From assembly GCF_900104805.1 (NCBI RefSeq), contig NZ_LT629751.1:620001-684000 (forward strand): a stretch of DNA of 64,000 nucleotides. The letters are read 5' to 3'. The notes under the pieces are model-generated. The model made no database searches and was not told the DNA's origin. It was given only the letters and a program-made list of their open reading frames with translations. The DNA comes from Pseudomonas oryzae. GTDB lineage: Bacteria > Pseudomonadota > Gammaproteobacteria > Pseudomonadales > Pseudomonadaceae. Position numbers and translations under genes: made by a program. This document shows, piece by piece, positions 24,661 to 33,820 of the stretch (positions are counted from its first letter, which is position 1; every line of letters begins with the position of its first letter).

Positions 24661-27600
24661 ATGCCTACCGTCAATTCTGATGCGCAACCATCCGCCAATG
24701 CGGACAAGGTTCGCACCGTCTTTGCGAGTTTCGATTTTTCCAGGCAACCCGCCCCCACACCCCTCGACCAAGTCCTGCACGAGCTGCTGGCGCCTTACCT
24801 CGCCAACGAGCCGGGACCGGATGCGTCTGGCTGCCTGGCCCTGCTGCCGGTGCAGACCGGCTTGGGCAAGACCCACAGCAGTCTGGGCCTGTTGATCGAG
24901 CAGATGCTGGCGCAGGTGCAGCGGCGTATCGAGGATCCCTCCGCATCTGTGTGGCGGCTGATCTACATCACCGACTCGATCGACAACACGCGGCATGCCC
25001 GCGACAAGCTGCTCGAGCTGATCGACGCTCAGACTGTCGACGGCCAGCTCCGCTTCAGCACCGAGCAGCGCGCTTGGCTTAAGGCGCAGGTGCTCTACCT
25101 GCCGAGCCAGGCCAACCAGCTGGAGAGCTGCAGCGACGAGCTGGTGCATGAGCTGGTCGAGCGTTTTGCTGGCGCAGACCGTAAGCTGCTGGCGCAGTGG
25201 GCGGAGTTCCGCCGACTCTCCCTCATGGCCAGGGAACGCCGCGAGCTGGCGAGTGCCTTGCGCGACAATCTGCAGGAACGGGCGCAGGCGATTCACAAGA
25301 CCCTGCTCAAGGAGATCCAGACCTGCCTGCTCGAACGTCAGAGGCGTGGCGAGCCGCTGACCTCATCGCGGGAGCAGACACTGCTCGACCAGTTCCTGCC
25401 CGCCGAGCGGCTGCGCCGCGGCGAGGCGCATGTGCTGTTCATGACCACCAGCAAGTACCTGCACGGCTGCGACCATGCGCTGGGCAAGTACCAGCCGCTG
25501 CTGGACCTGCAGGGCCAGTTGCTGCTGATCGACGAGATCGACCGCCAGAGTGGCGAGATCCTCAAGCTGCTGGTGCGGCGCAAGGCGGTGGACCTGATCG
25601 AGGTGATGCGTACCCTGCATGCCAACCTCGGCGTCCACCACCTGGACAACGGCCCGCTGTATCGCGACATCGCCCGCCGTTTCGACGAGCTGGCCGCCGA
25701 TCTGCGCACATTTGCCGAAGAATGGCATCTCGACTGCGCCTACGATGTGGAAAATCTCGAGGAGCTCCAGGGCCCGCTGAGCCTGTTCTCCGACCGCAGC
25801 TACACCCACGTGCATTCGCTGAAGCATGCTTTCAGCCGGCTGCAGCATGACGAGGAGCGCCAGAAGAACCTGATCCAGGTCCTTGAGCGGGCAGATGGCG
25901 AGCTGTTGCCCCTGGACGAGGATGCCTTCAGCCGCTTCCTCAATGGTGCCGACCAGTTGTTCCAGCGCTTCATCCGCCTGATGGAAGTGGCGGTCTATCA
26001 GCGCCAGGCCAATGCGCGACACAGTGAGGCGGAGGGTGCCCGCGAGCGTTATTTGGATTCGCAGCGCCAGCAGGTGATCGGCTCGATCCTCAGCCACTAC
26101 AACCTGCGCGGGCTGATCGAGCCGGTGCGCGAGGCACTGGCCAGCCATGCGCTGAGCCCCACTCGACAGACGCAGGCGCGCGAGCAGCGCAGCTACCATG
26201 GGCGCGGCTTCAAGTTCATCGAGGTGCGCCGTCACGCCGACAGTCAGGACACGGTGGCCGCGCAGCTCAGCGGCCTGCGCTGCTCACCCAGCGGCTGGCT
26301 GGCCGAGCTGGTCGAGGGCGGGGCGGTGGTGCTCGGCATCAGTGCCACTGCCGAGGCGCAGACGGTGGTGCACAATTTCGACCTGCACTATCTGGCGCAG
26401 CGTCTCGGCAGCGCCTTGCGGCGAGTTGACGGAGCCCAGCGCCAGCGGCTGCACGAGCACTATCAGCAGCGGCGCGACTATGCCGACCGAGTCCGCTTGG
26501 AGGTGGCGTTCCACTCCGCCGACGAGGTGTGGCTGTACGACCAGCTGCTGCTCTGGCGCAGGGTGCGCAACCCAGGACTCGAGCTGGACCGATTGCTCGG
26601 CGGCGAAGAGGATTGCACCTACCAGCGCCAGCAGCTGAGCAAGCTGCTGCTGGCTCTGCAGCGCTTCGCTGCCAGTCCCGACAATCGCTACCTGCTGGTG
26701 CTGCGCAACAGCTTCCGCAGTCTACAGAACGACGAGCTGCGCGCCTTTGTGGAGGACTGCCTGCAGCGCTGGAGTCCGGCGCGGCGGGTGCGGGTATTCC
26801 ACGAGGTGAATGCCGGTGCGCTGCGCGCCGATGTCTATGACCAGGTGCTGGAGGTGCTGCACCACACCCTGGACAAGGTGGTGGTGTTCAGCAGCTACAA
26901 CACCATGGGCACCGGCAAGAATCCCGACTACCGGGTCGGCCAGCCGGCGGATCGCGAAACGCTGGTCTGGGTGGGCACGGGCGAGGCGGACTTCCGTGCT
27001 GCCGATATCGACGCACTCTACCTGGAGAAGCCTACCCACCTGCTGCCTGGCGACGAGACTGCGCCGGACAGCGAGCGGCTCATCCGCCTGCATTGCACCT
27101 TGGCTCTGCAGGAGCGCGATGAGCTGTCGGTACGCGAGGCGCGCCACTGGATCCGTCGGCTGCTGCGTAACGACACCCGGCAACTGCTTGGTGACTATTA
27201 CCAGACCCGCGACTACCCGGCGGCGGTCTGGCGCATCGTCGAACAGGCTGTCGGCCGTACCGCACGCACCGCCTGCAAGCGCCGGCAGATCCTCCTGCTC
27301 GCCGACGCCGAACTGCGTGAGCTGCTCGCCGCCGACGATCGCGATCCGCGCCTGCTCTCCCATGAGTACCTGGCTCTGCGCGAGCGGGCCGGCACGCCGT
27401 CTACTCAGCAGCGCGCCGCGTTGCAGGAGCGCCGTTGCCTGAACCTCGCTGTGCGCCACACCGAGAATTCCCGCCAGTACATCCGCTCCCTGCTCAAGCA
27501 CCTGTACCAGGGCGATGAAGCCACCATTGCCGCCTGGGAGGGGCTACGCCGTCAGGTGCTGACGCAGCCAGCTCTGGCCGCCGAGCCGGTCGAGCAGGCC

Positions 27601-28272
27601 TTGCTTTACCTGCAACTGCCGGGTGAGTCAGCTGAGGGCTACGCGTTCAGCGGCAATCCCGAGCATGCCGTCGCGGACCTGTGCTTCTTCTCCGGGCTCA
27701 AGCGGCCGCGGGAGGTCAGCGCCCGTGCCGCTGGGCTACCGGTACTGATGGCCAATCGCCAGGTGCGCGAGCACTTCATTGCCAACGACTTCGCCTGCCA
27801 CTGGCCCGCCTCACCCTGGCTGCTCAATCCACTGGTGTTCCAGGCCATCTATCAGGGCGCGGTGGGTGAGCAGGCGGCCCGTGCTGTGCTGGAGGCGCAG
27901 GGTCTGCAGTGGCAGCCCCTGCCGGCCGAGCACTACGAGCGCTTCGATGCGCTGGTCGAGTACCGCGGCCAGCGGGTATTGCTCGACGTCAAGCACTGGC
28001 GTGGCGCACAGGACAGCGAAGCGCAGGAGCTGGAAGCCTGGACGGCGAAGATCCGCCGTGTCGGCGCAGCGCTGGGCGTGCGCAAGGTGATCTACCTGCG
28101 GGTGCTGGGCCCGGCCGGACAGTCGGTGCGCTTCTGCGACGAGCAGTTCCGCGGTTGCCCGCCCGAGCAGGCGACGGTGATGGACTGGCCGGCGCTGCTC
28201 GACGAGCGTACCGGACAGCTGTTGGAAGACAACCTGATCGAGTTTCTCACCTGGCTGGAGGCCAACGCATGA
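24661..28272 (+). CDS. large SF2 helicase with C-terminal PD-(D/E)XK-like nuclease region
   Basis: A 1,203-residue protein. Helicase motifs are Walker A LPVQTGLGKTHSS (about 62-74), Walker B LLLIDEIDRQSG (about 289), motif III-like LGISATAEAQT (about 558) and motif VI IVEQAVGRTARTACKRR (about 859). A long, mostly helical insertion separates Walker B from motif III, as in DinG/XPD- or Cas3-like helicases. The C terminus has RFDALVEYRGQRVLLDVKHW (about 1094-1113), an Asp-x(n)-Asp-x-Lys pattern of the restriction endonuclease fold. AAGGAG lies 8 bases before the ATG. It overlaps the next gene by ATGA, so the two form an operon. Not a family that I can name; probably an anti-phage effector/translocase. 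Confidence 0.75.
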   Translation: MPTVNSDAQPSANADKVRTVFASFDFSRQPAPTPLDQVLHELLAPYLANEPGPDASGCLALLPVQTGLGKTHSSLGLLIEQMLAQVQRRIEDPSASVWRLIYITDSIDNTRHARDKLLELIDAQTVDGQLRFSTEQRAWLKAQVLYLPSQANQLESCSDELVHELVERFAGADRKLLAQWAEFRRLSLMARERRELASALRDNLQERAQAIHKTLLKEIQTCLLERQRRGEPLTSSREQTLLDQFLPAERLRRGEAHVLFMTTSKYLHGCDHALGKYQPLLDLQGQLLLIDEIDRQSGEILKLLVRRKAVDLIEVMRTLHANLGVHHLDNGPLYRDIARRFDELAADLRTFAEEWHLDCAYDVENLEELQGPLSLFSDRSYTHVHSLKHAFSRLQHDEERQKNLIQVLERADGELLPLDEDAFSRFLNGADQLFQRFIRLMEVAVYQRQANARHSEAEGARERYLDSQRQQVIGSILSHYNLRGLIEPVREALASHALSPTRQTQAREQRSYHGRGFKFIEVRRHADSQDTVAAQLSGLRCSPSGWLAELVEGGAVVLGISATAEAQTVVHNFDLHYLAQRLGSALRRVDGAQRQRLHEHYQQRRDYADRVRLEVAFHSADEVWLYDQLLLWRRVRNPGLELDRLLGGEEDCTYQRQQLSKLLLALQRFAASPDNRYLLVLRNSFRSLQNDELRAFVEDCLQRWSPARRVRVFHEVNAGALRADVYDQVLEVLHHTLDKVVVFSSYNTMGTGKNPDYRVGQPADRETLVWVGTGEADFRAADIDALYLEKPTHLLPGDETAPDSERLIRLHCTLALQERDELSVREARHWIRRLLRNDTRQLLGDYYQTRDYPAAVWRIVEQAVGRTARTACKRRQILLLADAELRELLAADDRDPRLLSHEYLALRERAGTPSTQQRAALQERRCLNLAVRHTENSRQYIRSLLKHLYQGDEATIAAWEGLRRQVLTQPALAAEPVEQALLYLQLPGESAEGYAFSGNPEHAVADLCFFSGLKRPREVSARAAGLPVLMANRQVREHFIANDFACHWPASPWLLNPLVFQAIYQGAVGEQAARAVLEAQGLQWQPLPAEHYERFDALVEYRGQRVLLDVKHWRGAQDSEAQELEAWTAKIRRVGAALGVRKVIYLRVLGPAGQSVRFCDEQFRGCPPEQATVMDWPALLDERTGQLLEDNLIEFLTWLEANA

Positions 28273-30347
28273 GCCGTATCGAAACCACCCTGATCGAGCG
28301 CTACACCCTCGACCGCGAGCGCATCGCCGAGCGCTTCTCCCTGTGGTGCATCGGTTACCGCGACTACGCTGGTCGCGAGCAGCGGGCCCGCATTGCTACG
28401 TTGGCGCGGGATATCTATGCCAGTGGCCCGGTGCTGGCGCTGCATCGCTATGGCGGGGAGAAGGCCTGCTATGTGCTGACGCCCAGGGGCGAGTCGTTGA
28501 GCCTGGCCGATCCTCGGCTGACCTGCTCGGAGCGCGATATCGTGCAGGAGCAGCATGGCTGGCTGCTGGCCTGCCTGCTGATCAAGGCCCTGCCCAGCCA
28601 GTTGCCGGAACTGGCTTTGCAGGAGGCGAGCCGCTTCGAGGCCGAGGGCCTGTATTACCTGGTCAGGCAACGCAAGCTGCAGCGCAGCGAGAGTCCGCAA
28701 CTGGTGGCTGTGGAGGTGGCCATGCAGCCGCAGAAGCTCGACATGGGCAGGCAGCAGCTGAAGATCGCCGTGCAGACCTTCACGCCATTGTCTGCACTCC
28801 TGAACCAGGACGGCGAGCTACCCGCGCGTCTGCGTCGCAAGCCGCGCTATCGGCTCGATCGCTACAGTCAGCTATTGCACAAGTCGCTGGAGGGGGACTA
28901 CCTCAAGTGCAGCCTTCCGCGTCAATCGCGCCAGCGAATAGCTATGCTTGACCTCGGCAAACAGAGCCTCAGCGACTACCAGTGCTGCAAGCTCGGCATC
29001 TTCGCGCTGTTCCTTGAGGATCTGCAGCGTGCCTACGCCGGGGCACTGAGCCTGGAGCTGCAACAGATCCAGGTCGACGAGCGTTACCAGCCGACTCCAG
29101 CCGTTCTCAAGCGCGAGTACGCGAAGATCGATGAGATCCTCCGCGACTGGCCGCTGTACATCATCGACACGCTCGGTACGCCGGATACCGTCGCAGCCCT
29201 GCGTGAAGCGCTGCAGGTACGTGGCTTCGCGCTGCAGCAGGTGGATACACCGAAGCCTGGCGCTTGCCACCTGCTGATCGTGCCGCCGGCCGAGCGCTTC
29301 GAGGCGGAGCCCGAGCGCGATCCCTACCGGCAGATCAAGCGCACCCATGCCGATGCGGTGATCCAGGCCTGCACTGTCGAGAAGCTGTTGCCGGAGGGAC
29401 AGGACGAAGTCTCGCCCCATGTGCTGGACGTGCTGCTCAAGGAGCTGCTGTTCAAGCTTGAGCTGCAGCAGGGACGGCAGCTGCTGGACGGCTATCCGAT
29501 CCCGCCGGATGCGCTGTTCGTCCTGCCCTGGCGGCTGCGTCGCGAGGAGGACGAAGAGGAAGAGCAGGACGAGGGACAGGAGCGGCCGGCCGCCAACCTG
29601 TTCCTGACCCTTGAACAGCGTGACGGTCGGTTGCATGTGGAGCGGCTGGAGCCGGAGGCCTGTCTGGCGCGTGTGGATGCCCTGGATACCTCGCTGCTCA
29701 GGCGTCTGCGCTCACCCTACTGGGCGCAGGCCAACATCCCGCTGGTCTACTGGCCCAGCACCGGCGACGTGCTGGCCTTCATCGACAGCGAGGCGGTCGC
29801 CCTGGCCGATTTCCGTGGCATCGGCGAGACCCTGCGGGCGTTGGCGCAGGGGCGCAGTCAGCGCATCCCGACAGAGCTGCTCAGAGCGTTTCGCGCAGCC
29901 AACCCGGTACTCGACCAGGCGGGCGTGGTTCTCGACGCACTGCTGTCTCAGGATTACGACAGCTACGGTTATGCCGAGCTGCAGAAGATACCCGCCAAGG
30001 GCTCGGGAAAACTGTTGTTCGCCTGGCTGGAGGATGCGCTTGGCGCGCCGCTCAAGGCTGTTGGTCTGCAGGGACAGGACGGCCCCCTGGAGCGAGTGAC
30101 TGGTCTGAACTTGGATAACGGCGGGCGCCTGTACTTCGCCGGCAGCGTCGGTTCGCCACAGCGCCGACAGGAGAACTTCAGCCACCTCTACCACCTGTAC
30201 GGCACGCACGAGACGGTTCCCGAGGAGATCCTGCGCCTGATGCAACCGCTGCACATCAGGCACAAGGGGCTGACTGTCTATCCTCTGCCGTTTAAGTACC
30301 TGCGCGAGGTCGGTCAGGCACTCGAACTGCAGCAGGGCGAAGCCTGA
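28269..30347 (+). CDS. partner of the helicase-nuclease; possible Argonaute/PIWI-like protein
   Basis: A 692-residue protein, MSRIETTLIERYTLDRERIA onwards. Middle segments look like a MID domain: PLYIIDTLGTPDTVAALREA, then CHLLIVPP and DPYRQIKRTHADAVIQACTV (about 352-372), comparable to the guide-end pocket region of Argonautes. The C terminus, NFSHLYHLYGTHETVPEEIL and GLTVYPLPFKYLREVGQAL, resembles the end of PIWI domains. No clear catalytic DEDX set is visible, so it would be an inactive or pPIWI-RE-like form. This is weak, pattern-level evidence; a wholly new fold is possible. An acidic linker EEDEEEEQDEGQE lies near residue 425. Its 3' end overlaps the convergent WYL gene by 34 bases. Confidence 0.45.
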   Translation: MSRIETTLIERYTLDRERIAERFSLWCIGYRDYAGREQRARIATLARDIYASGPVLALHRYGGEKACYVLTPRGESLSLADPRLTCSERDIVQEQHGWLLACLLIKALPSQLPELALQEASRFEAEGLYYLVRQRKLQRSESPQLVAVEVAMQPQKLDMGRQQLKIAVQTFTPLSALLNQDGELPARLRRKPRYRLDRYSQLLHKSLEGDYLKCSLPRQSRQRIAMLDLGKQSLSDYQCCKLGIFALFLEDLQRAYAGALSLELQQIQVDERYQPTPAVLKREYAKIDEILRDWPLYIIDTLGTPDTVAALREALQVRGFALQQVDTPKPGACHLLIVPPAERFEAEPERDPYRQIKRTHADAVIQACTVEKLLPEGQDEVSPHVLDVLLKELLFKLELQQGRQLLDGYPIPPDALFVLPWRLRREEDEEEEQDEGQERPAANLFLTLEQRDGRLHVERLEPEACLARVDALDTSLLRRLRSPYWAQANIPLVYWPSTGDVLAFIDSEAVALADFRGIGETLRALAQGRSQRIPTELLRAFRAANPVLDQAGVVLDALLSQDYDSYGYAELQKIPAKGSGKLLFAWLEDALGAPLKAVGLQGQDGPLERVTGLNLDNGGRLYFAGSVGSPQRRQENFSHLYHLYGTHETVPEEILRLMQPLHIRHKGLTVYPLPFKYLREVGQALELQQGEA

Positions 30348-31387
30348 GTGGGCGCGTCGGCATCTGGTGCCATGGCGTCGCGATACTGCCGGAGGCTGGT
30401 TTCCAATTGGCTCAGCAACTCCTGGCGCAGCGCTTGCGGCTCATGCACAACGATCTTGCCGGTGTGCGACAACAGCCACCAACGCAGTTGCCAGCTGTCT
30501 TGCAGGGTAGCGCTCAGTCGGTAGCCGTCGCCGTCGATCTCAAGGCGCATGTCGTCGGCCAGCGGGGTTTCTCGCAGCTGGCGCGCCAGCTCCTCGCTGA
30601 TCCAGGCCTGCAGCTTCATCATGCCCGCCCCCGGGCTTGTGAACTGCAGGGCGCCGCTGGCGATGTATTCGTCCAGGCTGAAGTCGTCCGGCCGGCGGCA
30701 TGGCACATCGAGCAGATCAACCTGCTGGAAGCGGTGCGCCGCGTACAGCCGCACGTCCTCGTAGGGTTCGGCGATGGCGGCCAGGTAGGTGATGTTGCCG
30801 CGCTGGATCAGCGCCAGCGGATTGAGCCTCAGCTCAGTTACCTTGTTGCGGTGAGCGGCGAAGTAGCTGCAGTCCAGCTGACGATCCTCGAGCAGCGCCT
30901 GCTGGATGCGCTCGAGCAGCTCGCCGTTTATCTCGGGCGCTAGTAGCGCCAGCTCTGGCGGCACGCTGGCGATCTTGTCGATCCAGCGCGCCGCCGGCAC
31001 CTGGTCGCCGAGCGCCAGCAGTTTCTGGTGAGCCTGGGCGAAGCGCGGCTCCAGGCTCTTGAGCAGGTAGGCGGGCAACAGTGGGCGCAGGCTGTCCTCG
31101 ACCAGACGCAAGGTCAGCGCTTCGCTGAGCGTCAGGCCGGGCAGCTCGGCGGTAGCGCCTGGTGTCCAGTACCAGCCATAGGGGGCGCTCTTGTCGTTGC
31201 ATTGCAGCGGAAACAGATTCGACAGTTCGATCAAGTCGCGCTCGATGGTGCGCTTGCTGACCGTGAAGCCGGCGTCGTCGAGCAGTTTGACCAGATCCTG
31301 CGCGGTGATGCCCGGCGGGCGTGCCGGCAGGCTGCGCAGCAGCTCCCACTGGCGGCTGATGGTGTTGCGGGTGGCGGTAGCGGACAT
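30314..31387 (-). CDS. WYL-domain transcriptional regulator
   Basis: A 357-residue protein with an N-terminal winged helix (PPGITAQDLVKLLDDAGFTV, then SKRTIERDLIELSNLFPLQC), a central WYL domain (LLEDRQLDCSYFAAHRNKVT, LNPLALIQRGNITYLAAIAE, YAAHRFQQVDLLDV) and a C-terminal WCX-like region. WYL proteins are common repressors of defence loci (BrxR, CapW). It follows the coiled-coil gene by 23 bases on the minus strand and ends inside the 3' end of the PIWI-like candidate. An AAGGAAG site precedes its ATG. It likely controls this cassette; a role for the distant BREX locus is possible. Confidence 0.9.
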   Translation of the reverse strand: MSATATRNTISRQWELLRSLPARPPGITAQDLVKLLDDAGFTVSKRTIERDLIELSNLFPLQCNDKSAPYGWYWTPGATAELPGLTLSEALTLRLVEDSLRPLLPAYLLKSLEPRFAQAHQKLLALGDQVPAARWIDKIASVPPELALLAPEINGELLERIQQALLEDRQLDCSYFAAHRNKVTELRLNPLALIQRGNITYLAAIAEPYEDVRLYAAHRFQQVDLLDVPCRRPDDFSLDEYIASGALQFTSPGAGMMKLQAWISEELARQLRETPLADDMRLEIDGDGYRLSATLQDSWQLRWWLLSHTGKIVVHEPQALRQELLSQLETSLRQYRDAMAPDADAPTQASPCCSSSA

Positions 31388-31410
31388 GGTTCTTCCTTGA
31401 GTTGGGGGCT

Positions 31411-33648
31411 TCAGTTGCTGGTGCTGACCGGCAGGTGCGGGCCGACGTAGGCGATCACCACCTGGCCGTCGATGATATCGAAATACACGCGCATGCCTTC
31501 CAGCCCGGTCTGGTTGCTGACCCGCAGATGGCGCACGAACAGCCGCTTCTCACCCCGCCAGGTGAACTCGCGCAGGGCGCGCAGACGGGCGTCGCTGAGG
31601 GTGGTCTCCGACTCCTTGGCGCAGTAGGCCTTGCTGCCGAAGATGCCGCGCGCCTGGGTATCCGGAGTGCCGGAGTTGATCGCGTCCAGGTAGGGGAACA
31701 GCAGCTTGTCGAGCAGATCGAACAGCCGCTCGGTGGCCGCGAACTGGCCCGGATACTCGGCTGCCGAGTCCCAGGCGCTGTCCAGCACCATTAGGCGCGA
31801 ACCGGCAAGCTGGCTGAAATAGGCCAGTACCTCGCTGGGGCTGAGGCTGTCGCGGGCGCTGGCGACCCGGCGCAGCAGAGTGGTATCGACCGCAGGAGCC
31901 GCGACACGCGGGGGCAGGGCGCCGACCGCATCGGCCATGCGCTGCAGGCGATGCTGTTCGCCGCGGGCATCCTTCAGCTCTTCGCGCAGTTGTGCAGTCG
32001 CGTGGCGGGCGTCGTGCAGTTGCTGGCGCAGTTGCAGGATGACCTCGTTTTCATTGCCGGCCACAGTGATTGCTGTGCCGAGCGCTGACTCGGCAGCCTT
32101 TTGCTCGCGCTTCTCGCTCTTGCTCGTCGGAGTGGTCTGACGCTGCAGCTTCTCGATGCCCGCGTAGAAGCCCTCCCAGAGCGCGACATAGGGGCGTGTC
32201 TCGGCCAGCGAGCGGGTGAACCAGTCGCGGTTGGCGAGGATTTCCTGGCGAGCGGCCTCGGCCAGCTCGGCGATCTTCAGCAGGCCGGAGACCGATGGCG
32301 TCTGCCCCAGCGTCACGATCTGCGCGTGCATAGCCTGCAGGCGGTCGAGACGCTGCTGGCTGGCGGCGAGCAGTCCGGGGATGTCGATGCACTCGGCTTC
32401 CTGCTCGACCAGCGCGCGCAGGCGCTGCTGCAGGGCCGCGTGGTCGGCGATACGCTCGAACTGCAGTGGCCGGCCGATCAACTGCGCCGGCAGCGCGCCG
32501 GCCTCCAGCTTGATCTCCAGGGCGGCGCTGTAGCGCACGAAGGCCTCGCGCAACTGGGCGTAGCGCGGCCCGGCGTCCTTGGCGCAGAAGTGCTGGTAGA
32601 GGCTGGCGAAGGTGCGCGGCAGGCTGCCGTGCTGGACCAGACGGGCCTCCAGCTGGCGCACCTGATCCAGCGCCGTGCGCGGGCCTTCGCTCCGGTTGCC
32701 GGCGTCGGCGCACAGCAGATAGGCCAGGGTGTCGCGGGCCACCTGCGCGTCCATCTGCTCCCAGACCGGGCGTGCCGGGGCGAACGTCTCGCCGTTCAGG
32801 CCGAAGAAATGGAAGGGCTGCGCGCCGCACTCCCTGAACGGCGAGGCATGGATGGCCAGCAGGGCGGCCAGGCGCGGCGGCAGGCCATACAGCAGCAGGC
32901 TGGCAGCCAGAATGGCGCGGGAGCGGTCGGCTCCCGACCAGGCGCCGGCCTGCAGGCGTTCGCGCAGCAGGCCCAGCTGCAGGAGGGGCTCGACCAGATG
33001 TGGCTGATAGGCGCCCTGGTCATGCAGCCAGGCCATGCACGGCCAGTGTGCCTCGATACGCCCGGCCAGCTCGACGGCGGTGCTGTCGCGGCATTGGCTT
33101 GCCAGCTCGCCATGCGCCTCGCCGAGCAGGCTGCGCAACTGGCCGGCCAGACGGCGTGCCGGATCGGCCTGTTCGCGATCAGCGGGTGGCAGTTGTCGCA
33201 GCAGACGCTCCCCCAGGCGTGGATTGCCGAGCAGCATCGACAGCACCACCGCCGGGCTTGAGCGCTGGGCGTTGCGGGCAAAGGCGGCGGTTTCCGGGGA
33301 GCGCACCTTGAGCAGCAAATCCATAACCCGGGTCACCTGGCGCTGGCTGCCGTACCAGTGATTCCAGACGATGGCTGCGCTGCCGGGATTGCGCAGGCAC
33401 AGCGGCAGCTCCAGCAGGTCGCCGAAGCCGCAGCCGATGCTGCCGTTGGCGAAGTCGCTGGCGATCCACTGCTGCAGGGTCTTCCGGTCGGTAGCGGACA
33501 TGGGGCGCGAACTGGCGGCATCCGGCAGCGCGGCGCTGTCCTGCAATACCCCGGAAGGAGCGAGGTCGGTCAGGAACCTGTGCCAAGCGTACGTCTGCAG
33601 ATCATCGTCCAGGGTGCTCGGGGGGAGTGCGGTCACTGCGTTGTTCAT
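31411..33648 (-). CDS. helical/coiled-coil protein with a RelE-like C-terminal segment
   Basis: A 745-residue protein starting MNNAVTALPPSTLDDDLQTY behind AGGAG. The first two thirds are helical. A coiled coil lies at about 530-570 (LQLRQQLHDARHATAQLREE). The C-terminal 70 residues, ending GMRVYFDIIDGQVVIAYVGP HLP (split here), resemble the beta-sheet end of RelE/ParE-like proteins, preceded by basic RGEKRLFVRHLRVS. No enzymatic motif is certain. It is transcribed with the WYL gene and faces the helicase operon. It may be the sensor or effector of the same system. Confidence 0.6.
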   Translation of the reverse strand: MNNAVTALPPSTLDDDLQTYAWHRFLTDLAPSGVLQDSAALPDAASSRPMSATDRKTLQQWIASDFANGSIGCGFGDLLELPLCLRNPGSAAIVWNHWYGSQRQVTRVMDLLLKVRSPETAAFARNAQRSSPAVVLSMLLGNPRLGERLLRQLPPADREQADPARRLAGQLRSLLGEAHGELASQCRDSTAVELAGRIEAHWPCMAWLHDQGAYQPHLVEPLLQLGLLRERLQAGAWSGADRSRAILAASLLLYGLPPRLAALLAIHASPFRECGAQPFHFFGLNGETFAPARPVWEQMDAQVARDTLAYLLCADAGNRSEGPRTALDQVRQLEARLVQHGSLPRTFASLYQHFCAKDAGPRYAQLREAFVRYSAALEIKLEAGALPAQLIGRPLQFERIADHAALQQRLRALVEQEAECIDIPGLLAASQQRLDRLQAMHAQIVTLGQTPSVSGLLKIAELAEAARQEILANRDWFTRSLAETRPYVALWEGFYAGIEKLQRQTTPTSKSEKREQKAAESALGTAITVAGNENEVILQLRQQLHDARHATAQLREELKDARGEQHRLQRMADAVGALPPRVAAPAVDTTLLRRVASARDSLSPSEVLAYFSQLAGSRLMVLDSAWDSAAEYPGQFAATERLFDLLDKLLFPYLDAINSGTPDTQARGIFGSKAYCAKESETTLSDARLRALREFTWRGEKRLFVRHLRVSNQTGLEGMRVYFDIIDGQVVIAYVGPHLPVSTSN

Positions 33649-33820
33649 GGGGGACTCCTGTCTCAGGCCGTGGCAAAGGTGGGGACGCTGGCAGGGTATC
33701 GGGTGGCAGCGACAGCTTGTGTCGCGAGGCGTTGTGATGGGGGCGGGAGTCGGGCGCGACGCAGGCTGTCGCGTAGGGCGAGCATACTGATCATCCCTAT
33801 CCTTCATGGAGAGATCAGTC

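Noticed and set aside
30314-31387. The WYL protein as the dedicated BREX regulator
   Set aside because: It is about 8 kb from brxA, in a different operon and pointing away; typical BREX regulators sit directly upstream. Left open but not asserted.
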